Positions 44,021 to 56,212 of a stretch of 64,000 bases of DNA are shown here, one piece after another. The DNA lies in contig BQMF02000046.1 in the NCBI GenBank assembly GCA_027922465.2, forward strand, positions 124,001 to 188,000, read 5' to 3'. This stretch comes from Turritopsis dohrnii (Eukaryota > Cnidaria > Hydrozoa > Anthoathecata > Oceaniidae). The position numbers and the translations under genes were made by a program. How positions within the stretch are numbered: position 1 is the stretch's first letter; each line of letters opens with the position of its first letter. The notes under the pieces were generated by a model that saw only the letters and a list, made by a program, of their open reading frames with translations, was not told the DNA's origin and did not search any database.

Positions 44021-45728
44021 ATTGCTGATGAAGCTGCTGGTAAGTAGAGAGTGAAGTGTTTACCTTATTGAAATCTTATTGATTGGAACTATTATTGAAT
44101 GTATCGATTACGTTCATGAAATTTAAAATTTTAATTACGTTGTAAAGCCTATGACCATGGAAGAAAAAATAATCAGTTCGGTTTTTTATGTAACCCATAT
44201 ATTCGACTACCTTCGAAGTTCATCTTATTTTGGAGGCTCTCTGAATATTTTGAAAGAGTTAATGATCTCAACAGTAGTTATATACATATTATAGATTTCC
44301 AGTGTATATCAAGAAGTATTCCAGATGTGTATGAAGTCTTTGCAGAAAAAAAGTTAGTTGTGGAGTTGTGAAGAAACTTACCTTATAGAAGTTGTTACTT
44401 TTACTTGAAATGTTATTGTTATTCCTCATTTAGAAAGGATGAAGTAACTAGAACTCGTTTTGAAGTGGAAAACGAGGCGAATCAAATTTCCTAGTGTGCA
44501 TCAGTTATTTTCAGATATAAATTTTTGTTATTATTGAAATTCATATAGAATATGAAAGTAGAGTAGTTTAATAAGTTTAATAAAACCATTAAAATCATGT
44601 AATGAAATTGTTTAACCATTCTCCTTGAGTTACTCCTTGAATCATATTTACATTACTTTTTGGGAGATGCAATAAAGTGGACTTACTATACATTCACTTA
44701 CTTTAACAAAAAACACAGGAATATAATATAATACTTGCCGCTATAGGCGTTTTTTTAACTGGACGATACAATTGCGAAACATTGATTAACTTAATCCGTT
44801 ATATATTTCAACAGGGTGCTAAGGAACAAGTTGCTAGTGAAAGTGGCCCTACTGCGGATGAACGAGATGAGGTATTGTTATGTATTCATAAAGAACTGGT
44901 TTTACTTGCAGCCTAAGTGAAGTTGGCAAAGGCGTTTTTATAACTGGAAGCTAATGACAATTGCGAAACATTGATTAATTTATATATTTATCAATCATTC
45001 CTTTTGGTCTTACTTACTGTTTTACCATAGATGCTGGAATAATCTTTTGCTAACGGGAGCCTTCTCGAGCAGGTAATGAAAACCCTTGACCTTTGAAAAA
45101 TTGATGCTGATCCTTAAATATATGTTATATATGTTTTTAGTTATGGTCTCGTCATTGCCTTTTAGTCTGTTGGGAACGATTAAGGATTGCATGGTGACTT
45201 TCCAGAGGTTTCTTCCACTGACGAGGTACATATTTGATGATTTTATTTTTCTTTTATGATGAACAAAATACACGTAGGAGAAGAAATTGTTCGATGGAAA
45301 TTTACGGAATTCTTTTATCAAGGAAAGAATCACACAAGTTAGATAAAAGGCAAAAGTGCCACAAATAGTCATGCTATTATTACTCGTTTAGTCAGCGAAG
45401 TAAGGTTTGACACAATATCATAATGAAAATATGAATTGCAAAAAGTGTTTTCCATAGTGTAAGCTTTAAATTGATATTTAGTAAGTAAGGTGAAATTATC
45501 AATTTTAGTCAAGTCTTGAAGATGTAAGTGATGACGAAGATGAAACATACCAGCAAGAATCCAGTTCACCCTCGTCAACGGTGACTGGCGATGATTCTGA
45601 TGATAGTGCTGAACATGAGGTTCGTGAAGGAAAAATGAACAAGGAAAAAAATCAAGTTGGCGATATCTTTGATTTTACTGATGATGAAAATATTAGTAAT
45701 GATGAGAAAATCCTCAAAGATTCGCAAG
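44021..45728 (+). pseudogene. TR-D acidic linker exons with the NDSGLxGDFP motif
   Basis: Candidate exons: 44021-44039 (IADEAAG), 44815-44871 (AKEQVASESGPTADERDE), 45166-45225 (60 bases: SVGND, stop, GLHGDFPEVSSTDE) and 45509-45728 (SLEDVSDDEDETYQQESSSP through IFDFTDDENISNDEK). The 60-base exon has a TAA where TR-A and TR-C have Ser in NDSGL. The junction 44039/44815 is out of phase as drawn, so one of the small exons may be wrong or decayed. The linker is very acidic and probably disordered. Confidence 0.6.
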
Positions 45729-45813
45729 GTGAGGTTATAGCTTTAAAATGTCTAAATAAAGATAACTTCCAGGATAATAAAGATCTTTCTCGAGAAATTT
45801 GGTTTTGTTTCAG

Positions 45814-47805
45814 TTGTTGTCAAAGATACAAAGAAAAATAACGATGGACAACGCATATATGACAAAAAACATGCGTGCTTTTTTTGTGGTGTAACTAGTG
45901 CAAAGATATCTCGTCATCTTAAAACATTGCATAAAGAGGAAACAGAAATGAAAGAGATCTTGTCCCTTGACGTGAAAACAAAGCTGAAGAGTAGAAAAGA
46001 TCTTTTTACTATTTTAAGGTGAATTTCATCATATTTCATATTCATGATTCTCCAAAGTTGGGTATTTTTTCAGCAATGTTAGATTGTGTGCTTATTTTAT
46101 TTTTAAGGCGGAAAGGTGATTTTCACCATAATATCAAAACCCTCAGCAATGGTGGAGAATTGTTCGTTGTGCATAGACCATTGCCTGGGGTAAAACACAA
46201 CCACCAGGACTTCATTCCCTGCAAATTTTGTTATGGGTTTTTCCACCATCAACAGCTGCATGGGCATTGTCTGAAGTGTCATCACCGAAAAGATGCAGCA
46301 AATGAAGTTACGTCCTACATCAAGCAAGGAGAATTGATGCTCTATCCAAACAAATCCCTACCTGGATGTACCCTTGAATTAGAGGAGTTTGTCCTCAATT
46401 CAATGAACAAAGATGACATTACGGAAATTGTCAGATCGGACGAGCTGATACTCACTTATGGGTCATTTTTGTTAAATGGTAAAGGGCATAACAGAATCAA
46501 TGGCATTTCACAGAAAGTGAGAGTATTGGCTCGTCTCTTAGACCAACTTCGGAAAAATAGCCCTATTGAATCGCAGGGAAAAGATCTAAGCCGCTTTCTT
46601 CACCCGATTCACTTTGATCTAATTGTGGAATCAACAAAGCAGTTGGGTGGATACAAGCTTTCAAATGACAACAGAGAACGAATTCCATCCTTCGAAAAGC
46701 CAACGTTGCCCTTGAAGCTTGGTTACGCTCTTGACAACGTTTTAATGCTGCTACACGGGATAGGTTTACGAAAGAGCGACCAAAAAATTGTGGACAATGC
46801 CAACAACTTCCACAAACTTTATAAAAACGAATGGTCGGTAAGAATTTCCTCAGCTTCTCTGCGAAGATTGGGTGACAACAAGTTCGAGAGAAATGATGTG
46901 ATGCCGTTAACATCAGATCTTTTAAAGGTTAAATCGTTCTGCGAAGACAAGACCAAAGAGTTGACTGAAAAACTGAAGCTTTTGCCGTCTTTAGATGTTT
47001 GGCGAGAGTTAGCTGAGACAGTAATAACTCGCATTACCATTTTCAACAAAAGAAGAGGTAATGAGCCATGTTCAATTTTATTGAAACGTTTTGAGAGCTG
47101 TAAAGCCACCCAAGGGACTGTCCATGATGACATCTTGTCTTCACTTTCGCCTTTGGAGAGAAAGCTAATGGACAGGTAAGAATTCATCAGTTTGTTTGGT
47201 CAAATATATACGACTTGAGACATATTTAATAACTTAAAAACATTTAAGATTGGAGCTTGTACATGTACGTGGGAAACGAGGGAGGCAAGTACCCGTACTT
47301 CTAACCAATGATACTGTAGCAGCAATGGAAGAACTGGTGGCCAAACGAAAACAATTGGGAATATCGGAAGAGAATCTGTATGTGTTCGCCACTCCCACTA
47401 GGGATTCAAAAAATCTGTTACGAGGTTACTAATATTTCTATCATGATTGTAATTGATATGAAAAACTCAAACAATTATATATTTTGCTTTGTGAATATTT
47501 TCAGGTTACTTCTGCATGGCAGAAGTTATTAAAAGAGTTGATGGTCTCTGCCGTCCAGAGCTCATTAAGAGCACAACGCTAAGAAAGTATATCGCTACAG
47601 TTGCACAAATTGTCGATTTAAAAAAAAAACGAATTAGAGTGGTTAGCTAACCATTTGGGACATAACATTGACGTCCACAAGGAGTACTATCGCCTTCTTG
47701 ATTCAACGATAGAGTTGGCTAAAGTTAGCCGTTTATTGATGGCAGTAGATGAAGGAAAGGGGTCAGCCATGAAAGGAAAGAGGCTGGCTGATATTAACAT
47801 AGATG
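45814..47805 (+). pseudogene. TR-D zinc fingers and tyrosine recombinase
   Basis: Exons 45814-46018, 46108-47175, 47249-47424 and 47505-47805 join in matching phases. They encode a C2HH finger (CFFCGVTSAKISRHLKTLH), LRRKGDFHHNIKTLSNGGEL, a C2HC finger (CKFCYGFFHHQQLHGHCLKC), a helical N-domain with FNKRRGNEPCSILLKRFESC, LERKLMDR at the exon end, ELVHVRGKRGRQVPVL (first Arg), KSTTLRKYIATVAQIVDL (second Arg, Thr in place of the first His) and NHLGHNIDVHKEYYRLLDST (His and Tyr). An extra A in the 10-A run at about 47620-47629 breaks the frame between the two catalytic halves. The 80-base intron 47425-47504 is absent from TR-A and TR-B. Apart from that shift the recombinase is complete. Confidence 0.8.
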
Positions 47806-47894
47806 GTAAGAATTCAGAAAAACTGTAAAATCTCAGTCTTTCTTGCTTTTATAAAAATATTTTATATTTATGTAATGATGCCTTACTGTTACAG

Positions 47895-48372
47895 AAATTC
47901 CGATATCACAGCGCGAGGATAATGGTAATGACGATAATGACGATAATGTTGAAGGTTTGTCCAGAAACTTCAGTTTTAGTTTCAATAATGCAGCTAAATA
48001 ACTTTCAACGAGCCTTACATGTAACAATGAGCATTAAGTATCCATTATAACCATTTTATTTTATTGTCAGATTCTTTGGATAATGGGAGAGTGGATGAAG
48101 AAGAACTTAAAACCAGGAATATGATTCAAAAGGTATGTCCAAGGAGAAAGGATGGTAAAATCACCAATAGAAATTGGAATCCCTGGTCAAGCAAAGAGAA
48201 ACAAATTGTGTTTGAGCAAATGCATCAATACATTGTTTCTGACCGTTTGCCGGGAAAAACGGAGTGTCTGGAGCTCATCGAAAAAAAACCAGAATTACAA
48301 AGCAGAAATTGGACAAATGTGAAAGACTGTGTCAGGAATCACCAAACGAAAGTGCGTAAAGTGAAACAGTGA
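47895..48372 (+). CDS. TR-D C-terminal acidic exon and Myb/SANT-like domain
   Basis: Exon 47895-47954 encodes EIPISQREDNGNDDNDDNVE, and the last exon 48071-48372 encodes DSLDNGRVDEEELKTRN and a compact three-helix domain with Trp at NPWSSKEKQIVFEQMHQYIV and SRNWTNVKDCVRNHQTKVRK, ending at TGA 48370-48372. Spacing of the tryptophans and basic helix resembles Myb/SANT DNA-binding domains. The same final domain occurs in TR-B (PWSDAEKS, RTWKDVKYFVYN) and TR-C (PWSAAETK, RSWTNIKDLARQ), so it belongs to the family's core. It probably binds DNA, possibly the element itself. Confidence 0.68.
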
Positions 48373-49138
48373 CGATTTTCAGCTCTTTGTTCTTTCACAA
48401 TTTTCCTGTGAAAATATTTTACATTTTTTATAATTCTATTGATTCGAGTATTTATTATTGCAATTGTTAATATTATTTATTACTTTCTTATCAGAATCAG
48501 AAGTTTCTGTCATATTAGAATAAACAGATCTACTTAAGAAACTTCTTTTATTCTTTAATTTAAAAAAAAGAAAGATTGACAATTTGACCTTTAGAGCTAA
48601 TTTTTCCCGTTGCGTGAATTCAACAAATTTTGATAACTTAAGTTATTCATAATTCGAATTTTAGTTCAATCGCTTCATCACCTTGCCACTTTCTAATTCA
48701 ATCGCATTGAGGACAATGAATAATGTCAGTTGAAAATAAAATTTGGAATATACTCTACTTATGTATTTTTACATATTTTTTATTAACTTCCTATGATATC
48801 CAACAAATCTATGCGTACGCTCGAAAACGGAGTCCAAACAAAGTTTGAAAATACTATCTTTATTTTTGTGTTCAACATAATTAGCCGATCAGTTTAAAGA
48901 TCCGCAAATAACATGTATCTTATGTCTCTTTTGGATAATAGTATGTTCTTGATTTTATTTTATAATTGATTTACACATTAGTTAAAAGGTGTGAAGGACT
49001 TTTCAGTTGCTAGAGACTTCAAAATACATCAACACTACCGAATTTTCTCAAAACGTTAAACAACGGTACTACCCGAATCTTACATGAGTTAGCAACACGA
49101 AATTTCGATATGATGCAGCATATATATATAATATATAC
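48373..49138. other. No gene seen
   Basis: AT-rich sequence between the TR-D stop codon and element A4. A (TA)n run just precedes A4. Confidence 0.4.
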
Positions 49139-50394
49139 TAGCCGCCAAGGCGGCGTCGCTCGCCGCCCATGTCCACCTGCTCTGTATCACTGTATCAATA
49201 AACGTCAAATTTCCTTATAAACGACTCGTACAACTTGTGTTCAACCAGAAGCAGATTCGAAGTCACAACCTCTGGTAAAACCAATCTTTTATCAGTGTAA
49301 CAATACACTCAAAACGTAGAGAGTGAAAACTTCAAGTTTTTATTAGCTTTTGTTTTAAAAAAGTTACGCGCTCTAACATGGGTGCTATCAAACAGGGGGA
49401 AAATGGTTTCTCTTCTTAAAAAGTTCACACGGAGGAGAGAAAAAAGACACATGATAAATGAATAAATAGAATAAAAAAACGTTCGATCAGAACGCTTAAC
49501 AATTAAAAGAAGAAATTAATTTATTAAAAGAAAAGCAAAAAAAACAAAAATTTGTTTTGATATGATACTCTTATTTTACCTATCGGTTTTTAAACATTTT
49601 GATTGCTCAAAAAAAAAGTTCACCCGTCTCAGACAGTCAGGCAAGGGTTACTGGCAAACCGAACATATGCTGCCACGTTCTGCCACTGCTGCTTTTTGTC
49701 CAAAATGTTTAATCAGTTAGTTTCTTTGTATTTAGTTGATGTATTGTTTTCAAAGCCAAGTCAATGTGGAATATAAAACTAACAATAAAACGTTATTCCT
49801 ATTAGTTCATCAGCCAAAAAAAGTCACGTTCGATTGGGGTTGCAATGTGTTTGCGTCGAACTCACGTCGCACAAAAGAAAAGAAATAATTTCGCACCCAT
49901 GTCCACCTTCAGCCGGCGTTGGGTTCACAAAAAATAAAATTAAGGATTTGGCAATAATAAGTGTGTCCATATTGTAGAGCTCGAAAAACTGATGAAAAAA
50001 AATGTATGGGATCGTTTTACTACGACCAACCGTTACGGAGATATTTTTGATCAAAATTTTGATGACGTCATAGACTCGTCCCCCCAAAAAATTAGACCCA
50101 AATTTTTCGTCACTCTATGGCCTGCATCGCGGACCCCAAAAAACGTCAGTTATCCCTATTGGTTACCGAGATAATTTTCCCTAAACGTCGCATTCGATTA
50201 GGGTCTCAATACAATGGTTTCACACTGACGTCGCACAAAATAAAATAAAATAATCACTCTCACAACTGGGGTCCGCGATGCAGGCCATAGAGTGACGAAA
50301 AATTTCGGTCTAATTTTTTGGGGGGACGAGTCTATGAGTCTATGACTTACAAACAAACAAAAAAACAAACAGAGAATTGGCTATTAATATATAG
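49139..50394 (+). mobile_element. Repeat family A element, copy A4 (composite)
   Basis: Begins TAGCCGCCAAGGCGGC and ends GGCTATTAATATATAG. The first 750 bases match A3 and A5. At about 49898 (CACCCATGTCCACC) a second module with the A2/A6 type of middle sequence is joined on, containing TGACGTCA and a 69-bp inverted repeat. It looks like one family member merged into another, sharing the 3' end. Confidence 0.78.
50069..50336. repeat. 69-bp inverted repeat (foldback) inside A4
   Basis: Arms 50069-50137 and 50268-50336 are inverse copies with a single mismatch (GACCC against GACCG), separated by about 130 bases. The arms include ACTCGTCCCCCCAAAAAATT and CACTCTATGGCCTGCATCGC. Such near-perfect arms would form a strong hairpin in RNA or single-stranded DNA. 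Confidence 0.92.
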
Positions 50395-50843
50395 ACTAGT
50401 ACATTTACAGTACTAGTAAACTACAGTACTAGTTTCACCAAAACCAGTAAAAAGTTTTAGGCGGGATACTATACCAATTATAATTACTGGCTTTTGTATA
50501 TCTAGGTTATACCCACTTGATTTGCACTCTATGCAGTGATTTCAACTGTCCAAACATGGAAAACCCCCCTGAAAACGTACGCGAAGGTTTTCGAATTGGA
50601 ACATATTTTTGATAAATGCTAAGCAACAAATTTAGCAACACTACTATTACAACATTACGTCATGTCATGTCGAACTGTTAGTTACTTAAAAAAAAAAAAC
50701 ATGTATACTATGATTCCAAAAATTTGAGAACTATTTATTTATTATATCATTTTTCTTCATGCAGAAGTTTCATTTTATCTTTTGGAAGAGTCAACTTCTA
50801 GTGTAAAAATTAGACAAAGTTTATCAAAAAATTATCCACAAAC

Positions 50844-51791
50844 TAGCCGCCAAGGCGGCGTCGCTCGCCGCCCATGTTCAGCTTGCGTTGTATCACCACC
50901 TGCTCCAAATCATTGCACTTAAAACCAGCGATAAAACTTCCTTTGCTGCTGGCTTTATCACTTAATAAAGCTCGTTTGCACGTGAAGAGAAATACGTTCC
51001 TGGTGTTTCAAATCTTGCATGTTCTTAACTCAGCCGTTCATTGTCGCGGTCGCATTTAAAATGTTAGTAGAATTTCTTGCTTTACACAATGTATTCCGAA
51101 CGTGAACTTCACGTGGTTTTTATTTACGATTTTAAACCAATCAAATATCACTTTTCAACTTATAATTAGCTTTTGTTTTACGTGCTCTAACATGGGTGCT
51201 ATCAGAAGTAGGTGAAAAAATGATTTCTGTTAAAAAGATCACACGGGAGGAGAAAAAAATGCACGTGCTAAATGAATGAAGTGAATAAAAAAACGTTCAA
51301 TCAGATTAAAATAGATTAAAAGAAATCGATTAAAAGAAATTAAGACAACTTTTAAGACAAAGCAAAAAAATATTTTGTTTCATAATACTCTTTTTTTACC
51401 TATCGGTTTTTAAACATTTTGATTGCTCGGAAAAAAGTTCACGTCTCATACAGTCAGGCAAGCGTTAGGATACACTGGCAAACCGAATATGCTGCCACGT
51501 TCTGCCACTGCTGCTGATTGTCCAAAATGTTTAATCAGTTAGTTTCTTTGTATTTATTTGATGTATTGTTTTCAAAGCCAAGTCAACGGTGGTCCTTGGA
51601 ATATAAAACTAACAATGATAATAAAAACAAAACATTATTTCGATTGGTTCACCAGCCAAAAAAAATTGGGGTTGCAATGTATTTGCTTCGAACTCACGTC
51701 GCACACAAAAAAAGAAATAATTTCTCTCACAACTCAATCTACCATTTTGCCTGACTTACAGACAAACGGAGAATCGGCTTATAATATATAG
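50844..51791 (+). mobile_element. Repeat family A element, copy A5 (complete ends)
   Basis: Starts TAGCCGCCAAGGCGGC, GTCGCTCGCCGCCCATGTTC and ends GAGAATCGGCTTATAATATATAG. Most of its length matches A3 (CACGGGAGGAG, TTTACCTATCGGTTTTTAAA, CTGCCACGTTCTGCCACTGC). No coding capacity. It lies 450 bp after A4 in the same orientation. Confidence 0.8.
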
Positions 51792-53284
51792 ATTAGGATA
51801 ATTCAAATTATTTGCCATGTCAAATTATATTAAAGAATAAAGAAATTTGTTTAAAAGCTTTTCGGCTTACGCCATCTTCAGTAAAAACATTTACTTTTCT
51901 ATTACACAACATCCACAAATTGTTTTCGCACGAACGGACGGCAATTCTTTAAGCATTTTCAGTTATTTCTATTGCCCATATTCTTGAGGGTAATGTGCTT
52001 TGGAATTATAGTGTAATTACTTACTGTGTTGCTTTCTGTATCTGCTGTGATTCTAAATTTCCGTGTGAACACTAACCTATAACAACCAATCTAATGTCAG
52101 TTTCCTAGTAGAGCATTTGTTGAAAAGCACTGTGAAGGAGTATATACACACTACTTCAATCAAAATTCTCTTTGCCACAGTGGCTTTTGATAATTTTGTC
52201 CACCGTGCTGTTTAATGTAATGTCATTCAGTTGACACATTAATTTCAATTGTTGTGTAATAGAAAAGTCACTTCAAATGCCAATATTTTTTGTACCCAAA
52301 GTAAGTTTCAAAGACTTTATGGTTTGTGAAAAACGATCAAGGAGCTTGATGAGAGATTATCAGAGGGTTTGATGCACTTTTGACAGATATGGCCGACGAA
52401 AAGCAAAACAACATTTACTGCACGAATATATACAAAATGATATTGAATGTGTACGTCTCATATCTCATTGTTGCTGTCTCCTCTTATAAACATAGTCATA
52501 ATATTCTATTTGTTTTTTATTTCGTTAACTTATCAATCCATTATCATGTCATGCATGCATTTTATTATGCTGTACCTCATTTCAAACCGCGTTTCTAGGT
52601 TTCACAATTGCACTATGGAAAACAAGAAATGGTAATTTGTCAACGATGATGTTTCATAAATGTTTTAACTGTGTACACATTTCCTATTACTACTGAACAG
52701 AAACGTTCTGATCCATAATTAAGGCTATATATACGTATTGTTATCGTAATCATGTAATCAACCTACAATACTGTCTTTGTTGAACTCATTTCTCTCAAAT
52801 GATGGTTTCCTTCAGTGGCTATTTTCATTATTTTATTATTTTCACGCTTTTTAGATTGGGAACGGTGTCGTGGTTCCAGATCTGCTTTTGTCTTCTTTGG
52901 ATTTCAATTTCTTGTATTTCAGTTTATTATTATATTTTATGATCTGATGACTCTGCCCAAATCTGGCTTCGTTTGTGCATGCGTACAGGCTACGAGTCTA
53001 CTGTCATGGTGAAAATGATTTTTCATTTGTAATGAGATGGTTTCAGTACAAACAGTTCAGTCAAACAGTTAGTGTGACTTACTTTGTTAGGATTTGACAT
53101 AATGACCTCCTGTTTCTCAAATAAAAGATAAAGTTAATTTACGTCAAGATCTTGTTTATTTGTGACTGACAAATTTTCAGCAAAGGCACTTCTTAGGCGA
53201 TAAAGAGTAAACATCTAAAGCATTAAATGTTGGCTATACATAGCAATATAACTGTGAAAATACTATTTTTGAAACCAAGACATC
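51792..53284. other. No gene seen
   Basis: AT-rich sequence. Short frames near 52380-52635 and 52815-53012 have no domain. Confidence 0.4.
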
Positions 53285-53700
53285 ACAATAGTTATGTATG
53301 TAAGTCTGTCCCCATAATGCATTTCACCTATTTGTTGCTGTCCCATAAGTCATGTATACACTTGCAAAATAAAAGATGATTTTTTTCTTAGAAAGTCAAC
53401 CAAATCAACTGTGGACCATCACGTTGTGGTTGTGGATTGTATTAAAGGTCAAAAAGGGGACTTATGTAAGTTCCAGCAGTACATTGTGGGGACAAATGCA
53501 CTGTGGGGACAAAATATTGTGTCCCACAATACAAATGATCTATTTAAGCATGAAATTGAAGTTGACATTGAATAAAATGATAATAATTTTTTGTCCCACA
53601 AATAATGTGTGAATATGTTGTGCTTTCTGTGCGTGCTTATGAGCCGCTGTGTTTTTCGAGCTTCTTTCAACTATCCGAATTGTGGGGACAAATCAGACAC
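53285..53700. repeat. GGGGAC-rich interspersed repeat, copy 3
   Basis: Contains TCTGTCCCCATAATGCATTT, CATTGTGGGGACAAATGCAC, TGTGGGGACAAAATATTGTG, GTCCCACAATAC and ATTGTGGGGACAAATCAGAC. Related to copies 1 and 2. The inverse GTCCC words at both sides suggest foldback ability. Confidence 0.65.
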
Positions 53701-56212
53701 ACGCTAGGGCAAATAAACCTTACCACAAAAAAATAACTCAAAATCACATGTTTGGATTTCATTTCATTTCATTCTGACGTTACCCTCGATCGAAACTAAC
53801 CCTGACCATATAAACTTAATCCTGTATTGTCAACTATTTTAATTACCAACAGAATTCTTTAGAAACAGTATGTAAAAACGGACGATGTTATATGAGCTGC
53901 AATAAAGCGCCACAAAGACTTAGTAAAGACTCTAATGAGGTACCCTGTCGGGGATAATTTCGTCAGTGTAAAGTGACGGAACTTCTGCCGAGTGAGGAAT
54001 TTTCCGTGATGATTTGGTTTCCCCGAGGTCAAAGTTTCTTCGACGCACGATCTGCTCTGACTCAAAAACAAAGCACACAATGATCCTTAGCACAGGAGTT
54101 GCTTCTTTTTATAAGCTGAAATTTAGGAAATGTTTACGCTGCTTCATACTATTCTTTAGAACTTTCCAATGAAAAAGTAAAATATAAAATTGATGAAGTA
54201 TATGAATTGAATTTCCGCTTAATTTGGTGGAACACTCACAAGCAATGTTTTATGTGTTGTACAGATAGGCAGTCTTCAAATCGGAGTTTAAAGAATTATA
54301 ATTTTTCCCACACCATTAAAAGTTGATTATAAATAACAAAGTGTTTTCGATGCATTTGTGCATTCAGATATTAGTACTCATCTTTTTTCTATAGTTTAGT
54401 CACGGTTATAAGTGTTTTACTGTAGAAACCGTCCAAGTGATAATTCAAGTAATCGTTTTGCTATCAATACGAATCTGCAGTTTTCAATACTTAGATGTTC
54501 TCCAGTGGGAAATCCAGAGGGTTTTTGGCAACGTTGAGCCATTATGGGCGCCCAAAAAATGTGCCCAAACAATTTAAGTTAAAGGGCTTTTAAGGGCTTG
54601 TTTGCTGATTTAACGTTATTTAAAGTTATTTAACGAACGTGTACAGAGACAAAATCTCTCAAGGGAATTGATATCGAACAATGGCAAGAAGAAAAGGAAG
54701 TAAAAATATAGGGTCGAGCACATTGTTTATTTTTGCTTGATGAAATTCGTAAATTTCACCTGTTTGACACTAAACCATGCATTCAGTATATAAAGAAAAC
54801 GTTATGCCCAAAAAACTTCTGGATGCGGCACTGTTCTCACTCTGCGCCGGCACCACCTTTATTGTATGAGTAGTAATCACATATCTATAACTTTTTTGAA
54901 CAACCATTTTGACGATTTGGGCCAACGCTCAATGTATTATCCTTAAGCATAAGTATTTATTGAGGAATACATTAGGAACATAAAAATATAACTTTGCATG
55001 ATATTGTATATTAATATTAATATCTGAACACTGTTATTTCATTAAATTGATGAATTGAATTGACATAAAATGGTAACAAGATACGCAAAATAATTATTAA
55101 ACAAAAAACGCGACTCTTAACAATCAAAATATGTCCAAAAATTAATTTAAGAATAAAGGAACCTGGACAGTATCAGTGTATAGCATTAAAATTAAACTAT
55201 ACAGACACAATACACAACTCATGAATGTCGAAATGAGAAGAATCAATAGACTTGACTGAGCAAAAACGACATATAGCTAGTTAGTGACACAATGAACATC
55301 GAACTCAGAAAATTAAATTTTGAAAATGTCTGTGTCTATAGTCCATGCAAAATGAAAATTTATGCGATTAAACCATCTTTGAAATAGATTAGGAAGTAAT
55401 TAATGGAAAATTTAAAGTATGAGGCAAAAGATCCAATATTCAATCCAACCATTATATCCATGTTCTGCTCGTTTGAATAGATGCTATTTCGTGTTGCAAA
55501 AATAATCCAACAAGTACAAGGCATCGCTGAATTGTCATCAAGATTGTTACAAAGGATAAGTCTGTGAAACAAACGTGTTGGTTGAATATTGGAACAAATT
55601 TTATAACTTATAACTTATAATAAGGTCCATAAGGTGAATAGACAATTAGACGAATAGACGATCGTCGATACATTCATGCCGAAAATGAATTCAAATGGAA
55701 GATATCAACACAAAGAGCATACTCTTTCCCTGAATAGTTCTGCAATTTCATTGGTTTAAAACTTAATAATCGCCGAATGCTTGACTTAAAGTAGAAAGCC
55801 TTTCTACTTTTCTACAGCTAAACTTTTCGTTAAAGCGATAGAAGTTTTTTTTAACTGTGCAGGCGTCGCCGCGAAACTTCTGACGATTGTCATAAAAATC
55901 GTGTAGTGGAGATTCGCCTTGATAATTGACTACAAGTTCTCATTTAAAAGAAATTTTTGAGTGTAAAATTGATAGCTCCCTCAATTATGGCATAAACCTT
56001 TCCCCGAGTTTGTTTTTATAAGTCATATTCTGGCTGTACGGGCCTCATCTCTGTGCTTATAACCACCGAAAATTTTCACCACTGCCATTTGTGAATGAGC
56101 TAGATCTATAACTTCATAATTGACAGATAACAAAAGTACATCAAAACAAATTCTTCAATGACACTACAGCCAGGATAAGGCATATAAAACCAACTCAAGA
56201 ATAGTAAAAAAA
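53701..56212. other. No gene seen
   Basis: AT-rich sequence downstream of TR-C on its coding strand. Nothing recognised apart from a short hairpin-like AAGTAGAAAGCCTTTCTACT near 55789-55808. Confidence 0.4.

Noticed and set aside
46103..47187. Minus-strand open frames of 74-122 codons
   Set aside because: They are antisense shadows of the TR-D recombinase exon.
52380..52635. Hydrophobic open frames resembling a small membrane protein
   Set aside because: AT-rich sequence readily gives such frames; no start context, splice sites or homology support them.
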